Of a stretch of DNA of 64,000 nt, positions 24,913 through 39,200 are shown in pieces. The position numbers and the translations under genes are program-made. The first letter of the stretch is position 1; each line of letters opens with the position of its first letter. The notes below the pieces were generated by a model. It saw only the letters and a program-made list of their open reading frames with translations. It was not told where the DNA came from and made no database searches. Source of the stretch: Hofstenia miamia (lineage: Eukaryota > Xenacoelomorpha > Acoela); contig SCFE01000005.1 of assembly GCA_004352715.1 (NCBI GenBank), positions 677,556-741,555 of the forward strand. Reading direction: 5' to 3'.

Positions 24913-26967
24913 CAGTTGGAGTACTTCATTTTTGATGTTCTACCATAAACGGTGCTTCATTAAAACCAAATGCATCTATAACGTTTTTTTATTGATTACA
25001 AGAAACCTTGACAGTAGCGATTGCATTGTACCGAAATATATCGCTTATAAATAATAAATGTGATCGAATTCGTTGAGATAAAATTACATTTAGATCTCAA
25101 TGTTCAATACTTCCCATAACATCTTTCTCAAAAATAGGTGTATGTGTCTTAAATTATTTTATTATATACATATAAGTAAATTATATTTTTTTCCTTTTAA
25201 TTCAGTGATCCTAGTTTCTTTGCATATGCCATGTTCTATTGCACCATTACTTAAATAGGAAATTTTCAAAAATTGCTAGATAAGCTGACATCATCACATC
25301 TCGTTTTGAAATATTTACTCATTGTCATTGAAAGCATGATTAAGCAGGTATTAAGAAGTGTGAATTACTGATAGCTGCTATATTGAGAAATTAATGCACT
25401 ACTTAAGATCAGATAATTTTAATTTTTTGCTTGATTGGCAACAGAGATGATAAATAAAATTCTATTATTCCACGCTGCCTGAGTGAATGAAGCTTTAAAA
25501 TTCTTCGGTTTTTATTGTTTATAAATTGCAGGATTCATTTCATCTGGGTAGGATTTTAAGAATTTTTTATATTTCGAAGCCACAATTTTAAGGCTATTGT
25601 TTGAAAATATTTTGGCAATTTTTTCGAATAGTTTGCATTGTATAAAGCCTACCATACAAAATTAAACGATAATTTTAAAAATTTATATTATTGAGTGCTG
25701 TTCAACTTCACATTGGGTGTAATGGAGCATACATTCGATAAGTTCGATTGCATTCTGATAGTTGATGAGTTTAAGACAAATTTAATTGAAGTAGAGCTTC
25801 GGCTTTGGACATTCTTTTCTAATTTCAAAACGCATTCGGTTGTTTGGCGGCAGATCGTCTTTCAAACGGTGTTTGTATCACTCAAGAAGTAATTCAACAA
25901 TAAGATAACTTGTAATTGGAAAAATGCCCAGGGTAATGACGTAATCTAAACAATTTATTTATTCATAATGGATTATGCGCATACTAATTGAAAATATCTT
26001 TAAAACATTACAACAAATGTGAAGTGTGTTCAAAAATCATATTAATATTAGTAATGACATTTTCATTTTCGAACACAGGGAGAGTATGAGTAAGAAAATC
26101 TTTTTGGACGCACGGTTGCGGTATTACTGCAGCTTTACGCATTATGTATATATATATATTTAATTTGAAATTTGTTTGTTTTGTAAGATGGAATGTTTTG
26201 AAAAAAAACACAATTTTTTAATTCTGCTGTGAACAGTAAACTGCCACCCCTGTATATATATGCAATTTATAAGTGTTATAATATGTTTGTGACGGTCGTA
26301 GCTAAATTTTGTGAAAGTTAATTAAAGATTGACCGCCAATGGTTTCAGTTTACTGATAATTGAATTGCAACAAATAGACTTTTATGATCTTTTGGTTGCA
26401 CTGCACATTATGATCCATTTTATGATCAGTACAATCATAATTGTTAATGAAGCATTCACATGACTGTGATAAATGTTTAAACAAAAGTTAATTAAAATTT
26501 ATATTTGGACATTTTTGTCGCAAATTGTTCTTGAATTTCACTAATTAATATTTTTTTGACTTAATTGTCAATGTTTAGACTAAGTGACGGCTAAATCATC
26601 AAACGTCTGTCCGTTTTTTTATAGATTACGACAAGATGATGTTATTAAATTAATATCTTTACATTCAGTTCTGGTGGTTCTTCAACATTCATCTTCATGT
26701 TTTAATTTGCTATTATATTTTGGCCAATATGTACTTTAGCAATAATTGAGATTCAAGATTTTATGAGCTTCCATATATATCGTTTTCGTTGCATGTCAGT
26801 ATTTTAGAGATTGTTTGAGGTAATGTTCTTGTAAAGTTTTGCATGGCGTTGGTCGTAAACATTTTTCCAATTTTGCTATTGAATTTTATATTTCTTGTCG
26901 CGCGATGGCGTTGCACACATTTTATTTTTAAATGTGAACTTTTATATATGTAATGAGTTATTTTTAG
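23851..26967. other. AT-rich stretch, probably upstream or intronic sequence of the receptor gene
   Basis: Because exon 1 of the receptor model opens with a split codon, at least one coding exon must lie upstream. No signal-peptide exon could be recognised here. A (TA)n run is at 24873-24911. Nothing else is supported. Confidence 0.4.
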
Positions 26968-27291
26968 CTTGTGATTCAGTCAATTGTGGTTCTGGATATT
27001 GTCATGCTGAGGAAAATGGCGAATCACATGTTTGCCAATGCTACCTAGGTTATCATGGGAAGTATTGTACTCAATATAATCCATGCATTTCCAAGCCCTG
27101 CAACGCATCTGTCAATCAAATATGCGTTAATACTTCATATGGTTCATTCGAGTGTATATGCAAAGACGACTACATTGGCGAAAACTGCACTTACCGTGAT
27201 CCTTGTCTAAGTGAACCTTGCAGTGGGACGGGACAGCAATGTGAAATTGTTGATCAAGGAAGAACATACAAATGTGTCGCCTGTCCTGAAG
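26968..27291 (+). CDS. Receptor exon 1 (of the model): EGF 1-3
   Basis: Acceptor TTTTTAG|CT, donor GAAG|GTATAA. Enters and leaves in phase 1, so a further upstream exon is required. Contains two complete six-cysteine EGF repeats and most of a third, starting CDSVNCGSGYC. Confidence 0.88.
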
Positions 27292-30200
27292 GTATAATTT
27301 ATGTTATCTCCACCCATGAAAAATTATGTTCATTGTAATCTTGAAATTATAAACATCTTTCTTATGTGGTATACCATTATTGGTATTGATTATTGCATTT
27401 ATATATATATTTATATAAGCTGATTCTGTAAGACCTGACTATTTTGTTGTCATTTTTAAAATTATATTTTATAATGTTTCTCTTTTACACGCTAATAACT
27501 GTTTACATTTCATATGTGCCACAGAATATAATCTGTTTCAATCTCTTCTTAAGAAAACGAAAATTACATAAAATTTTCGCTCATAAAATAGTAATTTCAA
27601 TTCTACATTCCATTTTTCGTATCCTACCACCAGAATACAATTAAAAAAGAATTTTTAGGCTTGCAAGTTCAAATCGATTACAAACATAATTACATGTGGA
27701 TTTATCTACTTGATATTTTGAATGATGGAATATTCTTGTGAACAAACTGTGTCATTAGTATTAAAATACAGTGTGTTCATAAGTCATGCGGTAACTTGTG
27801 ACGTTTGCACTATTTACAAAATGAATATAAGTTAGTACAGATTTTTACCACAAGAAACAAAAATTTTACATTTTTCATCAGAAATACTGATTTTCTGCAC
27901 AAAAAGTGTAGTTACCGCACAAAATGTTTCTCTTGAATCATTGCAAAATGTCTTGTTTGCTATTCTTTTTATTTTAATGTTAGCTGATTCTCTTTTATAA
28001 ATATCAAAAACAACCCTGCGGAGTTTGGTCTGGGAACCACATTTAGTGAACATTGGATATTGCTAATAATTTATTTTGTTCTACCTTATATTTCTTTTGT
28101 AATAGTTGTACGTTACTTTTTTAAAACCCTGTATATTTACTAAATGCTTATTACATTTTAATGTTGATTTTCGTTTTGATTTTTGGTTAGTACTTTATAC
28201 ATTGTAATTTATATTCATAATAATTTTTGGTATTTCAGAAAAATGTAAATATTAAGAGTTTATTTAATATTTTTTAGGCAAATGGGGTACACGTTGTGAT
28301 ATAGATCATCCTTGTTTTCATCACGTTTGTCACAATGGTGCAAAGTGTAAACTAACTCTAGAAAATCAGCCATATTGTGATTGTCTATCTGGGTATTCAG
28401 GCGCTAACTGTATTAACGTCAGTCCATGCGTCAGCAGACCTTGTCAGAATGGTGGCAAATGTAGAACAAGGGGAGTAAGTGGATATCAATGCGACTGTCA
28501 GCGAAAATTTAAGGGACAAAACTGTGAAATTTACAATGCCTGTTGGGATAATCCTTGTCAGAACAATGGGATATGCACAACTGAATTGGGAAAATTCACA
28601 TGCACCTGTCCTGATAAGAAGTTCTATGGTGACACGTGTCAATTTCCGTGAGTTTTTATAATGCTTGCTTGTTGAAAAATTAATATTTAGGACATCATAG
28701 TTTTTATTTTTGTACTACTTCAGAGATGCAAACGGTTTAGTTAGGTACGGTTCGGTTCGGCTTGTAATAAATGACTTGAAAACGGTTTCAGAAAATTGGA
28801 ACCACATGCAACTCTGTATTACTTCAAAGTGTCTTGCAATCAATTAGAAAATATATTCGAATTGTTTTAGTTTTTTCCTCGTTTCTAAAATTCCCCGAAT
28901 GCTGTCGTCTAGTTATCTTGTGTGTAATTACTTATTTGGGCAAGTAATTCATATACCTTGTACGCAAACATACATTTCAATTTTTATGATATATTTACAT
29001 GCTGTTTATAATCAACAACAAATACTAAATATTTTAATTCAGTAATAATCCGATAGTATTTTCATAGAATTTTTTTAAATGTACATATATGTCATCCATT
29101 GTGTATCATGCTAACTTTAAACTGCTTAGCGTCCATTATAAAGAAGAAACTGTTTTGCACACTTACAAAGAATTTTTTTTTCGAGGCCTATTAGCAATTT
29201 GAAAGTCGTCAAGCATGGGCAGGTCAATTGTGAAAAATTATTAGTGTTAATGAGTCAAGCAATTATTTTTTGAACTAATAATAAAATTTGTAAAAATGTT
29301 TTAGGGATTTTTCAAAGTGAAATTTTAATTCATGCTGCGATTAACTTTGCAAACCACATTATAATTTTGGAAAAAAATCCGATTACTCGGTGAACTTTTA
29401 AAAAGCAATTAATTTTAAAAGAAAATCAATCGTAAAATTATTCGCTTCTTGAAATGTTGGTTTTACTTGCCATTTTTAGGTATATTCCCCAGAATATTTG
29501 TTAACTTCATTTCTACTAGTGTTACTTTTACGTAACAGACCTATTAGCCCGCATTTTCAACAATTTTATCCAAGCTTGTGAAGAAATATTGAAAGGTTTC
29601 TACATGGACACATTTATGGGGTAGGGCCCGCTTATGCAATGATGAAGAAGTGTGCTAAGACATGTGTTTATGCCTGAATTACATGCAAATATGATTTTTT
29701 TCAATGAAAAATTCGATTTTTGTAAAAATATTCAAATTCTTTTCATACCAAGTGTTCAGATAATGAGGCGGGTTAATGCCCATGGGAACAGCAACTACTC
29801 TGAAATATTTTGTTTTTTTGAGACAACCTGTTTGACCTCGTCCAGGTGCGTCGTGTGCAAACTCAGAGGTTGTCGCGCTGTAGCCACATGTAGGCATCTA
29901 TTTCTGAAAAGGTTGGTCCCACACACCTAATCCGAGAAAAGATTTAAGCTGCTGTGACTTGTAAAATTAACATTAGTGGAAATAGGGTCAAACTAATAGC
30001 AAATACAATGTAAAGTTTAATACTAGTTTCAAGTAAAATATAAAGTGTGTGTAGTCATGGTCTACTATTACGCTGTTGTGATTTGCTGGACAAAAAATAC
30101 AAGAGTTTGTTTCTAATTTTTGCCAAATACTCAATACAAAAATTTGGCAAATATAACCTTACACCACACATTTGCTTCGAAACAAACAGAAAGTAAATTG

Positions 30201-33200
30201 TCATTATACAAGTAAGGAAATTTATTAGATTTTCAGAAAAAGATGCTAAGATACATATATATTTCTCCTAGACTAATTGTATAGTTGAATTCCTATTGTT
30301 TATTATGAATAAACTCATTTTATTTGAATGAAATTTTTACAATATCAAAAAATCAAAATGTGTTAAAATTGGTACTGGAGTAATTATTTGCCCTAGTTGT
30401 ATAAAATGGCGATCACTATGAGATTGTTTGCACCTTCATTTGGTGTTTTACAATATGCTTTGCTGTGATGTAACAGAGACCTTAAATGCCCTTTGTAACT
30501 ATTGAAATTGATCAGAAATCTGAATCTCAGGAAATAATTGTTATTTGTAATCCAATTCTCGCATAAATCAGATGAAGTAGTTTTATCAGGATATAAAGAA
30601 TTCAGATCATTCTTCAAAGATTTTTGTAATCGCCTCTAGAATATATATAGATACTCAGTCGAATGTGAAAATCTTTGCTTATCAACATGACTTTGAGCTT
30701 TATTTCAGATTCATGAGGTCTAAATAAATATAGTGATAGCTAGTGATGAAAACTTGCGTGTAAACGATTTTGAGATTATTCGATGCTGTTAATGAAAATG
30801 GAAGTGCCAGTAAGTCGCAATTTTTTGTATAATCAACGTTTGACTCGATTAACGCTATTAAAATGATTATCAACATGTAGGGTCAGAATAAAGCAGTTTC
30901 ATGTTGGGTATATTTTTCTAATGTACCCTAATACGAAGCACAAAGCTGTTTTGTAACAATTTTATCCAATAGAAACCTCTACGCACAAAGACATAACAGA
31001 AAAATACACCGGATTAAAAGAAGCAAAATCACTTTTTAAATATGCCGTCGTCATTTTCCAAACAACCTTCACATGTACTTGAATTTAATTAGTCTAAGAA
31101 TCTCGAGGAATATTGGTTTTTCTTTTGCCCAAAATTGCATAGTTTGCGAATTTACTTGAGGATTTAAATAAAAAACTGCCTCATCCGCAAAAACAAAATT
31201 TTTAAGAAATTCATTATTGGCACATTTTTCGATAAATTTTGTACAAAATTGCCTTCTTTCTTCTCGAGCACCGTCAATGAGAAAACGATCGAACCTTGGT
31301 TTGTAGGGTTTAGAGTGCAAATCTTCTGTTAAAACTCGATGTACTTTCAGATTTTGAAAGCCCTGTTTTTGATGCAACTGAACGACAGCTTGATGTTGGT
31401 TCAGCTTCTATAACCTCTGAAACTAGTGACTGCTTGTAATGATTGACTATGTTGTAGTTTCCTGTTTCTATGAGCCTTTCCATCATTCTCTCCACCGTTT
31501 TGAAAGATGGATAGTGAATTTTGCTTTTCAATCCTCTTATTGTTGCAAACTTTTGAATAGCAACAGTAATTGATTCTCCGTCCTGAAAATACAGACGCAC
31601 CAGTTCCACTTTATCTCTGACATCCGTTTCCCACAAAAATGAAAAAACAGTCAAATAAGTCAAATAAAAGGCCTATATATATATAAGCATCAATTACGTC
31701 CTAAAACGAGGTCAAATTAATAAATATAAATTAAAGATATTGAATGAAATGTGTTTCATGTTTGCCGCATGTGCACTTTGAAAATAATGCCCTTTTTGTC
31801 ACTTTAACTGACACAACCGGCACTCTGTATTTTAAATGTAAATCAGTTTTTTGATAAGTGTTCATTGCATATTAAGTTCTTAATTTTTAGAAACCCCTGC
31901 CTGCAAAATACATGTAATGGCCATGGAATATGCCAGATCATGAAAAAAGGTGATTACAATTGCAAATGTCATCCTGGCTACGAAGGAAAGCAGTGTGAAA
32001 ACAAAAATCCTTGCTTCGAGGCAAATCCATGCCAACATTCAGGAACATGTGTTCATAAGGGACCTAACCAGTAAATATTGTTCTTTGTGCACCGGGTTAT
32101 TATTTCTCTATACCTAATAGTTTTTTCTTTAGGTTTGGTTGTAAATGTACAGAAGGCTACTGGGGGAAAACTTGTCAAAATTATAACGCTTGTTTTCAAG
32201 TACCTTGTCTGAATTCAGGTGTCTGCATGAATACCACTAAGAATGGTGGCTATCAATGCCAGTGTTCAGATGAGTTTAAAGGGGATGTTTGCGAAAAGGA
32301 GAATTTTTGTGCAAAAGAATACTGCAAATACGATTCGGAGTGTAAATTCATTGATCACCAAAAAATAGAGTAAGCATGCACTGTTTATATTATATTTACC
32401 TCAACGTTAATGTGTAATCCAAATGCTTGATCTTACAATAATGAGTTATTATAGTTGTTAAGAGGTTCATGGTTGCCTTTGCTTTGCTAATGGGAATATT
32501 GAACGACCTCAACTACCATAATATAGCCAGAATACAAAAAGTGGCGCGTAATGGTATTTTCATGCGTTTTGCTTTTATCTTATTACTCCTATCTAAACTT
32601 TTATAAAATATTATGTTATAAAATGAATTGATAACGCCCCAGGGAACAGGAATGTGTCAATAGTTGTAAACATAACTATTCAGATATTTTCTTATTGCTC
32701 TGCTTCTGATAATCATCAAAAATGAATTTAAGAGCTGAACGTTTTTAAACTCAAGATCTTTATAATACTATTTCGAATGATAGATAATACTTATATAATC
32801 AGTCTAAAATGTATTTAAGAACATTTAACGTTGTCTTAGAATTTTACAAAGTGGTGAATCATTCATGAGAAAGGCCGGAAGTGCAGAACCTCAGAAATTA
32901 AACCCTAGAGATCGATAATCAATTTCAAATTTTGCTTTGAACTATCCCATGTTTTCATCCTCCAACTTTAAAGAATGTATAGTATATAAACTTCGCAAAA
33001 ATATCAGTACGTCTAAAGTACAGAGGTTATGGAATGAAAGCCTGAATTTTTAAAAGTATTCCCAAAAGTATTCCTTATTTTGCAACCTTTGCAACTGATT
33101 GGGTACTCTACACTTTTCATGATATTTTATGACACGAAAATATTTTCCAAATCTACCGCAACACAGTTAAATTTTGGACTACAAACCAGCAAAATCCAGT

Positions 33201-36200
33201 TATAAAAGACTTCCCAAATTTATTTCAAAAATATAGTTTGGGAACATTTCATTACGAGGATTCTATTTCAATAATATTGACAAACTATTAGCACAAGAAT
33301 CGCGACAATAGGTCAAATTGACCTATAAGCCTTTTTTGTTTGCTTCATTATTCATTCAGCAAAAACACTAGCAAGTACATATACTTCCAATTATGTTGAT
33401 TATCACGCTGTTTTGTGAAAAAAGCCAATAGACTAAACAGGAACTACATGGTAACTATAGAAAAGAGGCGGTTCCATCTACGTGCTTTTTGTTTTATATT
33501 TTGTTTTTGATGTAATCGAAATTTAGGTATTTTACTTGAACTATATTTGTGAAATTGTTATGACGTAAAACATTTTTTGTATATCTAGAAAGTATTTAGA
33601 TGGTAGTATTTTACAAAACCTGTTCTTAGATATTTTGAAAGATTATTTCTATACATCTAAGGACACTTACTCGTTATTCCATTCGAGAGTTTCTTTCTTT
33701 TAGAATCTCAGAAATACTATGTTTTCAAAGTCAGTTAGGGGTGGTTATATTGTGTTAGTTTAACTCATTTTTACGATTTAACTAATCAAATATCATTCAA
33801 TAGTTTTCAACACATATTTTAAACGTTTTTACTGTTTTGTCACTAGCAAGCCTAAAAATCCGCTGCCTCTAATTCATTTAAGGGTCGCAATTGACTACAT
33901 TAAAAAAAACTCTTGAAAACATCAACAAACGAAAGAAATATATTTAAAAAACTAAATAAGCATAATTCTATTTATGTTCCATTTACTTCGGCATTACAAA
34001 TGCATATAAGATATTCAAGTGTTTAAATTTGAACACTCAGGCTTTCTAGTGTTAATAAGCACACATCTGAACTTAATTGACCGTGTACTTCATATTAACT
34101 TTTTTAGGTGCATATGTAATACCGGATATTATGGAGATCGTTGCGACAGCTTTGATCAATGTACACAAAGTCCTTGTAAAAATGGTGCGACGTGTCAGCG
34201 GACTGGTCATCAACAATATCATTGCGTGTGCTTGCCGGGCTTCAGCGGTAAAAATTGTCAAAATTATGATCCTTGTCACGCTCAACCTTGCGTCAATGGA
34301 GGCCAATGTGTCGAAGATGGAATACATGTCGCCGTTGGTATTAAAAAATATCGATGTATTTGCAAAGAGAGCTTCAAGTAAGTAGATCATTTTATTTGCA
34401 CATTAAATTCTTGAAAGGACTTGTGCATATATTTGAATTTTTGGGAATTTCTGTTTTAGAATTCTTTTTTAATTCTTGATATTTGTTAGTGTTGTACATT
34501 TTATGCATTACAAATTCTAATGTGTACATGTAAATGCTTTTTAATTTAGGGGTGATAGATGTGAATTAACAAAACCTTGCTTTCGCAACCTTTGTGGTCT
34601 GAAGTACGATTGTGTAGAAAAGGGCCTCAATCGCTTTGTATGCCTTCCGAAAGATCCAAAATCATTAACATCTTGCGGACTTAAACCTTGTCTTCATAGT
34701 GGAACCTGCATAACATCTAATGGAAAGCCAAGGTGTCAATGCCCTCAGGATTATGAAGGAGACTATTGTGAAAGGGTAACAAGTCCTTGTAAGCAATCCG
34801 ATGCCTGCAACAATAAGGGACAATGCAGATCTATCAAAGACAAGAAGGGAAATGTTTCATATCAGGTGAATTACGAATCTTATTGGTTTATAATTTTTAA
34901 TTTAGTGTAAATGTGACAAGGGGTATTACGGTGAAAACTGCATGTGGTATGATATTTGTGTCGAAGAACAATGTCGAAACAATGGCGTATGTCTCACGAT
35001 CAAGCATGATTCAAAATCAAATACCTTCCTGTGCAAATGTCGTCGTGGCTACATGGGTAAGAATAGTTAAAGAAAGTTGAGATAAATTTAATTTCCTTAG
35101 TATCTCATTATTTTCTCAATTTAATTTTCAACAACACTTTATCAAAAAAATTTTAATTTCTTGAAAGAATCTGCCCTATGTAACGATAGAAATTCGTGTC
35201 GTCTTACCAATTCTGTAATTGATTTAGCAGTTACTTCTTACTGAAATCCACGTTTAAGTTATTGCTTTATTGTTGTAAATGGATCGCTTCAGCCAGTAGG
35301 TTGGGATGCGCTGGATATTGTACGAGAATCGTGGACCAGAGCTGGGGTCTAATTTTTTTAGGCTAGTAATACCGCTTTATCCAAAATTGTCAAAAGTTCT
35401 GAAAAATATTCTAAAATGGTTTTCTTTAGATATGACACTAGTTCCATTGAAATAACTATTCCCATTAATTACCATAAGTTTTTATGATCATGCAGAGCAC
35501 TATTTTTTCCTCAAATCTTGCTTAGCAATTTTTTTGCTTGCCAGCTTGGGCTGTGCTAGGCCAGTAGAAAGTGAAGGCAACCAGATTCAAGAAAACGCGT
35601 TTCATGTACAACTCTGTAAGACTTACATCTTTAAATCATCAATTCTTTAACATGAACATATGTGAAATTTGCAGTTTTCAATTAACCAATATTCCTATTC
35701 ACATGCATTGCATTTCGAAGGTGTTCTCTCATTAAAACGCCAAGCTTAGGTGGGTCACACTTTTTTATCTGAGTTGTGATTTGCAACTCTGAGTGATGGT
35801 TTATTTTGCTCTTGCAAAAATCAATATAATTCTAATAAAACATTTTCAATTTGTTTCCAAAACATAATTTTTAAAGTCCTTAATGACTATAATTGCAGTC
35901 GAGTTGTGATAATTAGCAAGCATGTCTACATTTATGCGGCTATATCAGAGTTGTAAGCAGGATGGTGTTTAGCAGATGATCCCGCGCAACTTATCCGATA
36001 TATGACCCCGCGCGTTCGATAACAGTTAAATGGCAGGCTCGGGCAACATTCTGTACTCTACTAAATAACACCATTTCTATAAATATTGACATTTAAGCAA
36101 TATGTTGTTCATGTTTAATCTGCTTATAGCTCATTATTGAAATTATTACTGCAACGTTAGATGCTGTGCGCGATCTTGCTGTTTAAATATTTTCCAATAT

Positions 36201-39200
36201 CGGCTATTTCTATTCAATAATGGCTTTGAAATTTAACGATCGAGCGAACACCAATGAAGAACAAATCGGCTTTCGTGTATGACACCGTCACAGTCGTCAT
36301 TGACGTTTCTATGATATGTAATAAATTGCGGCGATGCGTCATTAAAATTATTTTCAACTCAACTCTCTACAATCAACTGTTAAATGGTGTCATCTGGTTG
36401 TTGTATAAAAACAAATTGATTTATTCAAATATTAAGCACAGTTGCGATAGACCTGTTGGATTCATTTAAAGTTTTTTTTTAGTGGCAGATTTGTTTTATT
36501 TTAATTTTTGTCGGATTTTATTTGACAAGCATATTTTCCAATTGGTTATTATTTACTACTCTATAATGGAGCTATTTAAATTCAGATATTTTTCTAATTT
36601 AATCTTTTCAATACGGTCATATTTATTATTGTCAAAATTTTTATATTTTTGAGATTCATAAGACATTGTAAGAAATGGAAAGGTTCTTTATGTAATTTGA
36701 TGTGTTTATGATGCCACTAAGAGGATTGCAAATATCCATGACGGCTACAGTTTGCCATTTCTTTTCAGTGAATTGTGTACTTGTAGCGTAATTGGAGGTT
36801 ACATTGGTTCCAAAAGGGGCAAGCAATTATTTTAATGATTTTTGATCATATATTTATGAGCAATAATGATATCAGTGTGAAGATTGAAGTTTCGAATATT
36901 TGATGGTGTCCAAGACGAAATAGTTTCAACATGACTAAGTTTCTTTTTCTTTTGTTTTCATTTAGAACATTGATTTTCAAATGAGAGCCATATGAGTAGC
37001 ATAGTGGTCCAAATTTAATATCTCACTGCCAGTTGTCGCAAGAAATACTAAGGGCCCTTCGGCTTTCACGCTTTTTGATTTGACAAATTCAGGAGAATGC
37101 TAAATTGAGGGAAGAATGCAGAAAAAAATTTTACAGTAGTTATAGTGGTTTTATGTTAAGCATAAACCTTTTTGCATTGTTTATTTGGTTTTATTTTCTA
37201 ACAGGACTTTTTGTATTATTATCAGTGAATTGTCCCATAATTTTATATTACTAAGTAAATGAGGCTTGGGCTTGATACAAAATATCTTCCGCTTCTATTG
37301 ATCTTCTTGAATGCGTCCGTGATGAAACGAGATATTCCTGTAATCAAAAATGATTTTTTTCAGAAAAGTCCATTTTTTAAAATCAGCTGTAAGTTATACA
37401 CATCTTGAGATTAGTTATTACAATGCCTCTAACTGCAGGAACAATGCAATATCTTGTAGGTCTGTATTTGAAAATAATGTAATGTTTATTTTTGTGTACA
37501 ACGTAATTAATTCACTATTTAATCAAATGATATTAAGTTTTTGGTGAAGAATAATCACCTTATAATTTAAATATAAATTTATCTGCGAACATAGATTTTT
37601 GGAAAGCATAATGTTTTCCTGAAAATTGGTTGAAGCCAAGCAGTTTCTTTCTATTAAGACACTCATGAGTGTTTCCTAGTTTAATGAATCTTCGAGGTTT
37701 GTACATTAACCCCAGTTAATCAACATAGAAAATGTGCTATTTACTAAATATATTAACATTTATGTGCCCATTTTATTATTTCTATGTAAACAATTTTAGA
37801 AAAAAGTGGCCATCATTACAATTTTAAATTATGAATGATTTGAAGAAAAACTTGCAGTTTATCAAGTTTTTAAAAATTATTATAAGTATTACAAGATAAA
37901 TATGGAATGATTTGAAATGCTGATATGACAATCTAATTATTATTTTCTATTTGCTAAATTTTTGGAAACAAAATCGATTTCCACCCGGAATTAATTGATG
38001 CACCAATTATGTGTGAAATTAACCCTTATTACTAACACGTCTATTTTGAACGCGAAGCCAACTGAATATTTCATATACTGATTTACATGTAAATGTACAC
38101 TTTTCTACTACTATTAGTTGGGTTTGCTTTCATTTTTAAGGAGTCATAATTTTTACATTGATATTTTAGGTGCGCGCTGCGAGAATCAAGCTGAAGAATG
38201 TAAACTCAACAAATGTCTAAATGGTGGGAAGTGCTTGGTGGTCGGTGTAAACGAACATATCTGCGAGTGTCAGAAGGCTTTCACTGGGAAGAACTGCGAA
38301 ATTCAAAGTAAGTGCCAAGTCGAAAATCAGTTCTGCTATAATGCCTAACCGTCTTTCATCTTTTGACTTGCAATGTCATAAGTTGAATGCCTAACCGTCT
38401 TTCATCTTTTGACTTGCAATGTCATAAGTTGAAATCACTTTTATCCATTGATTAACAGCGTCTTTTCAGATATGCTTTTGCTTTTATCTTTTATTAAAAA
38501 GACCGTCTTGAGCATGTTTCTTTCAAATAATTTCTGATATTGTTTCTAAAATATTATTATAATATAACAATTATTACTTAACAGTGTTTTAATAGGCTTG
38601 AAATTGAATTACTACCCCTTTGTGTTCACAACATAAATTTAATTATAATTTGGTTAGGATAATAAAATTGATGATAAAGTAGATTTTGAAGGCTTTCCAT
38701 CAGCAAAATTTAGATTCGTAGTTTTTGCATAGGAACATATATATTTAATGTTGTTTTCTATTACACATCTCCAAATATAACCATTGCAAATATATGCAGT
38801 TCGATGTAATGAATGTATTGTTATATACTATCTTTACACTATTATGTTATTTAATATCAAACATCTTATGCTTAATTATCACAGTGAATAACGAAATAAA
38901 TCTGAGATCGAATTCGTTACTACATTCAGCACAGATCCGAAAATAAGCTTGGAATAAATACATGTAATAATTGAATAATGTCTATCAGGAACATTATATG
39001 CATTAGTGATTCGATCCTTAAGGAAATGCACGGCCATTGCTGACTAACCGATCGGGAACCTGATCCATCAAAATATATCTAATTGTAGCATAATATCATA
39101 GAGATGTAGCATAAAAATCGAAATGGATTTTATATGACATAATTTAAAATGTGACCTTATAAAGTGGAGGCACTGTAAGTTAAGTTCGCTTTTATTCGTT

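Larger units (their letters stand above)
28648..31890 (+). other. Receptor intron 2
   Basis: 3.2 kb, GTGAGT..TTTTTAG. It has collected a hAT mini-element, a dispersed repeat and a mariner-family transposase remnant. The rest is AT-rich without recognisable content. Confidence 0.85.

Noticed and set aside
35330-35615. CAGAGCTG ... CAACTCTG pair as another hAT mini-element
   Set aside because: Termini match only over about five bases and the flanking 8-mers do not match.
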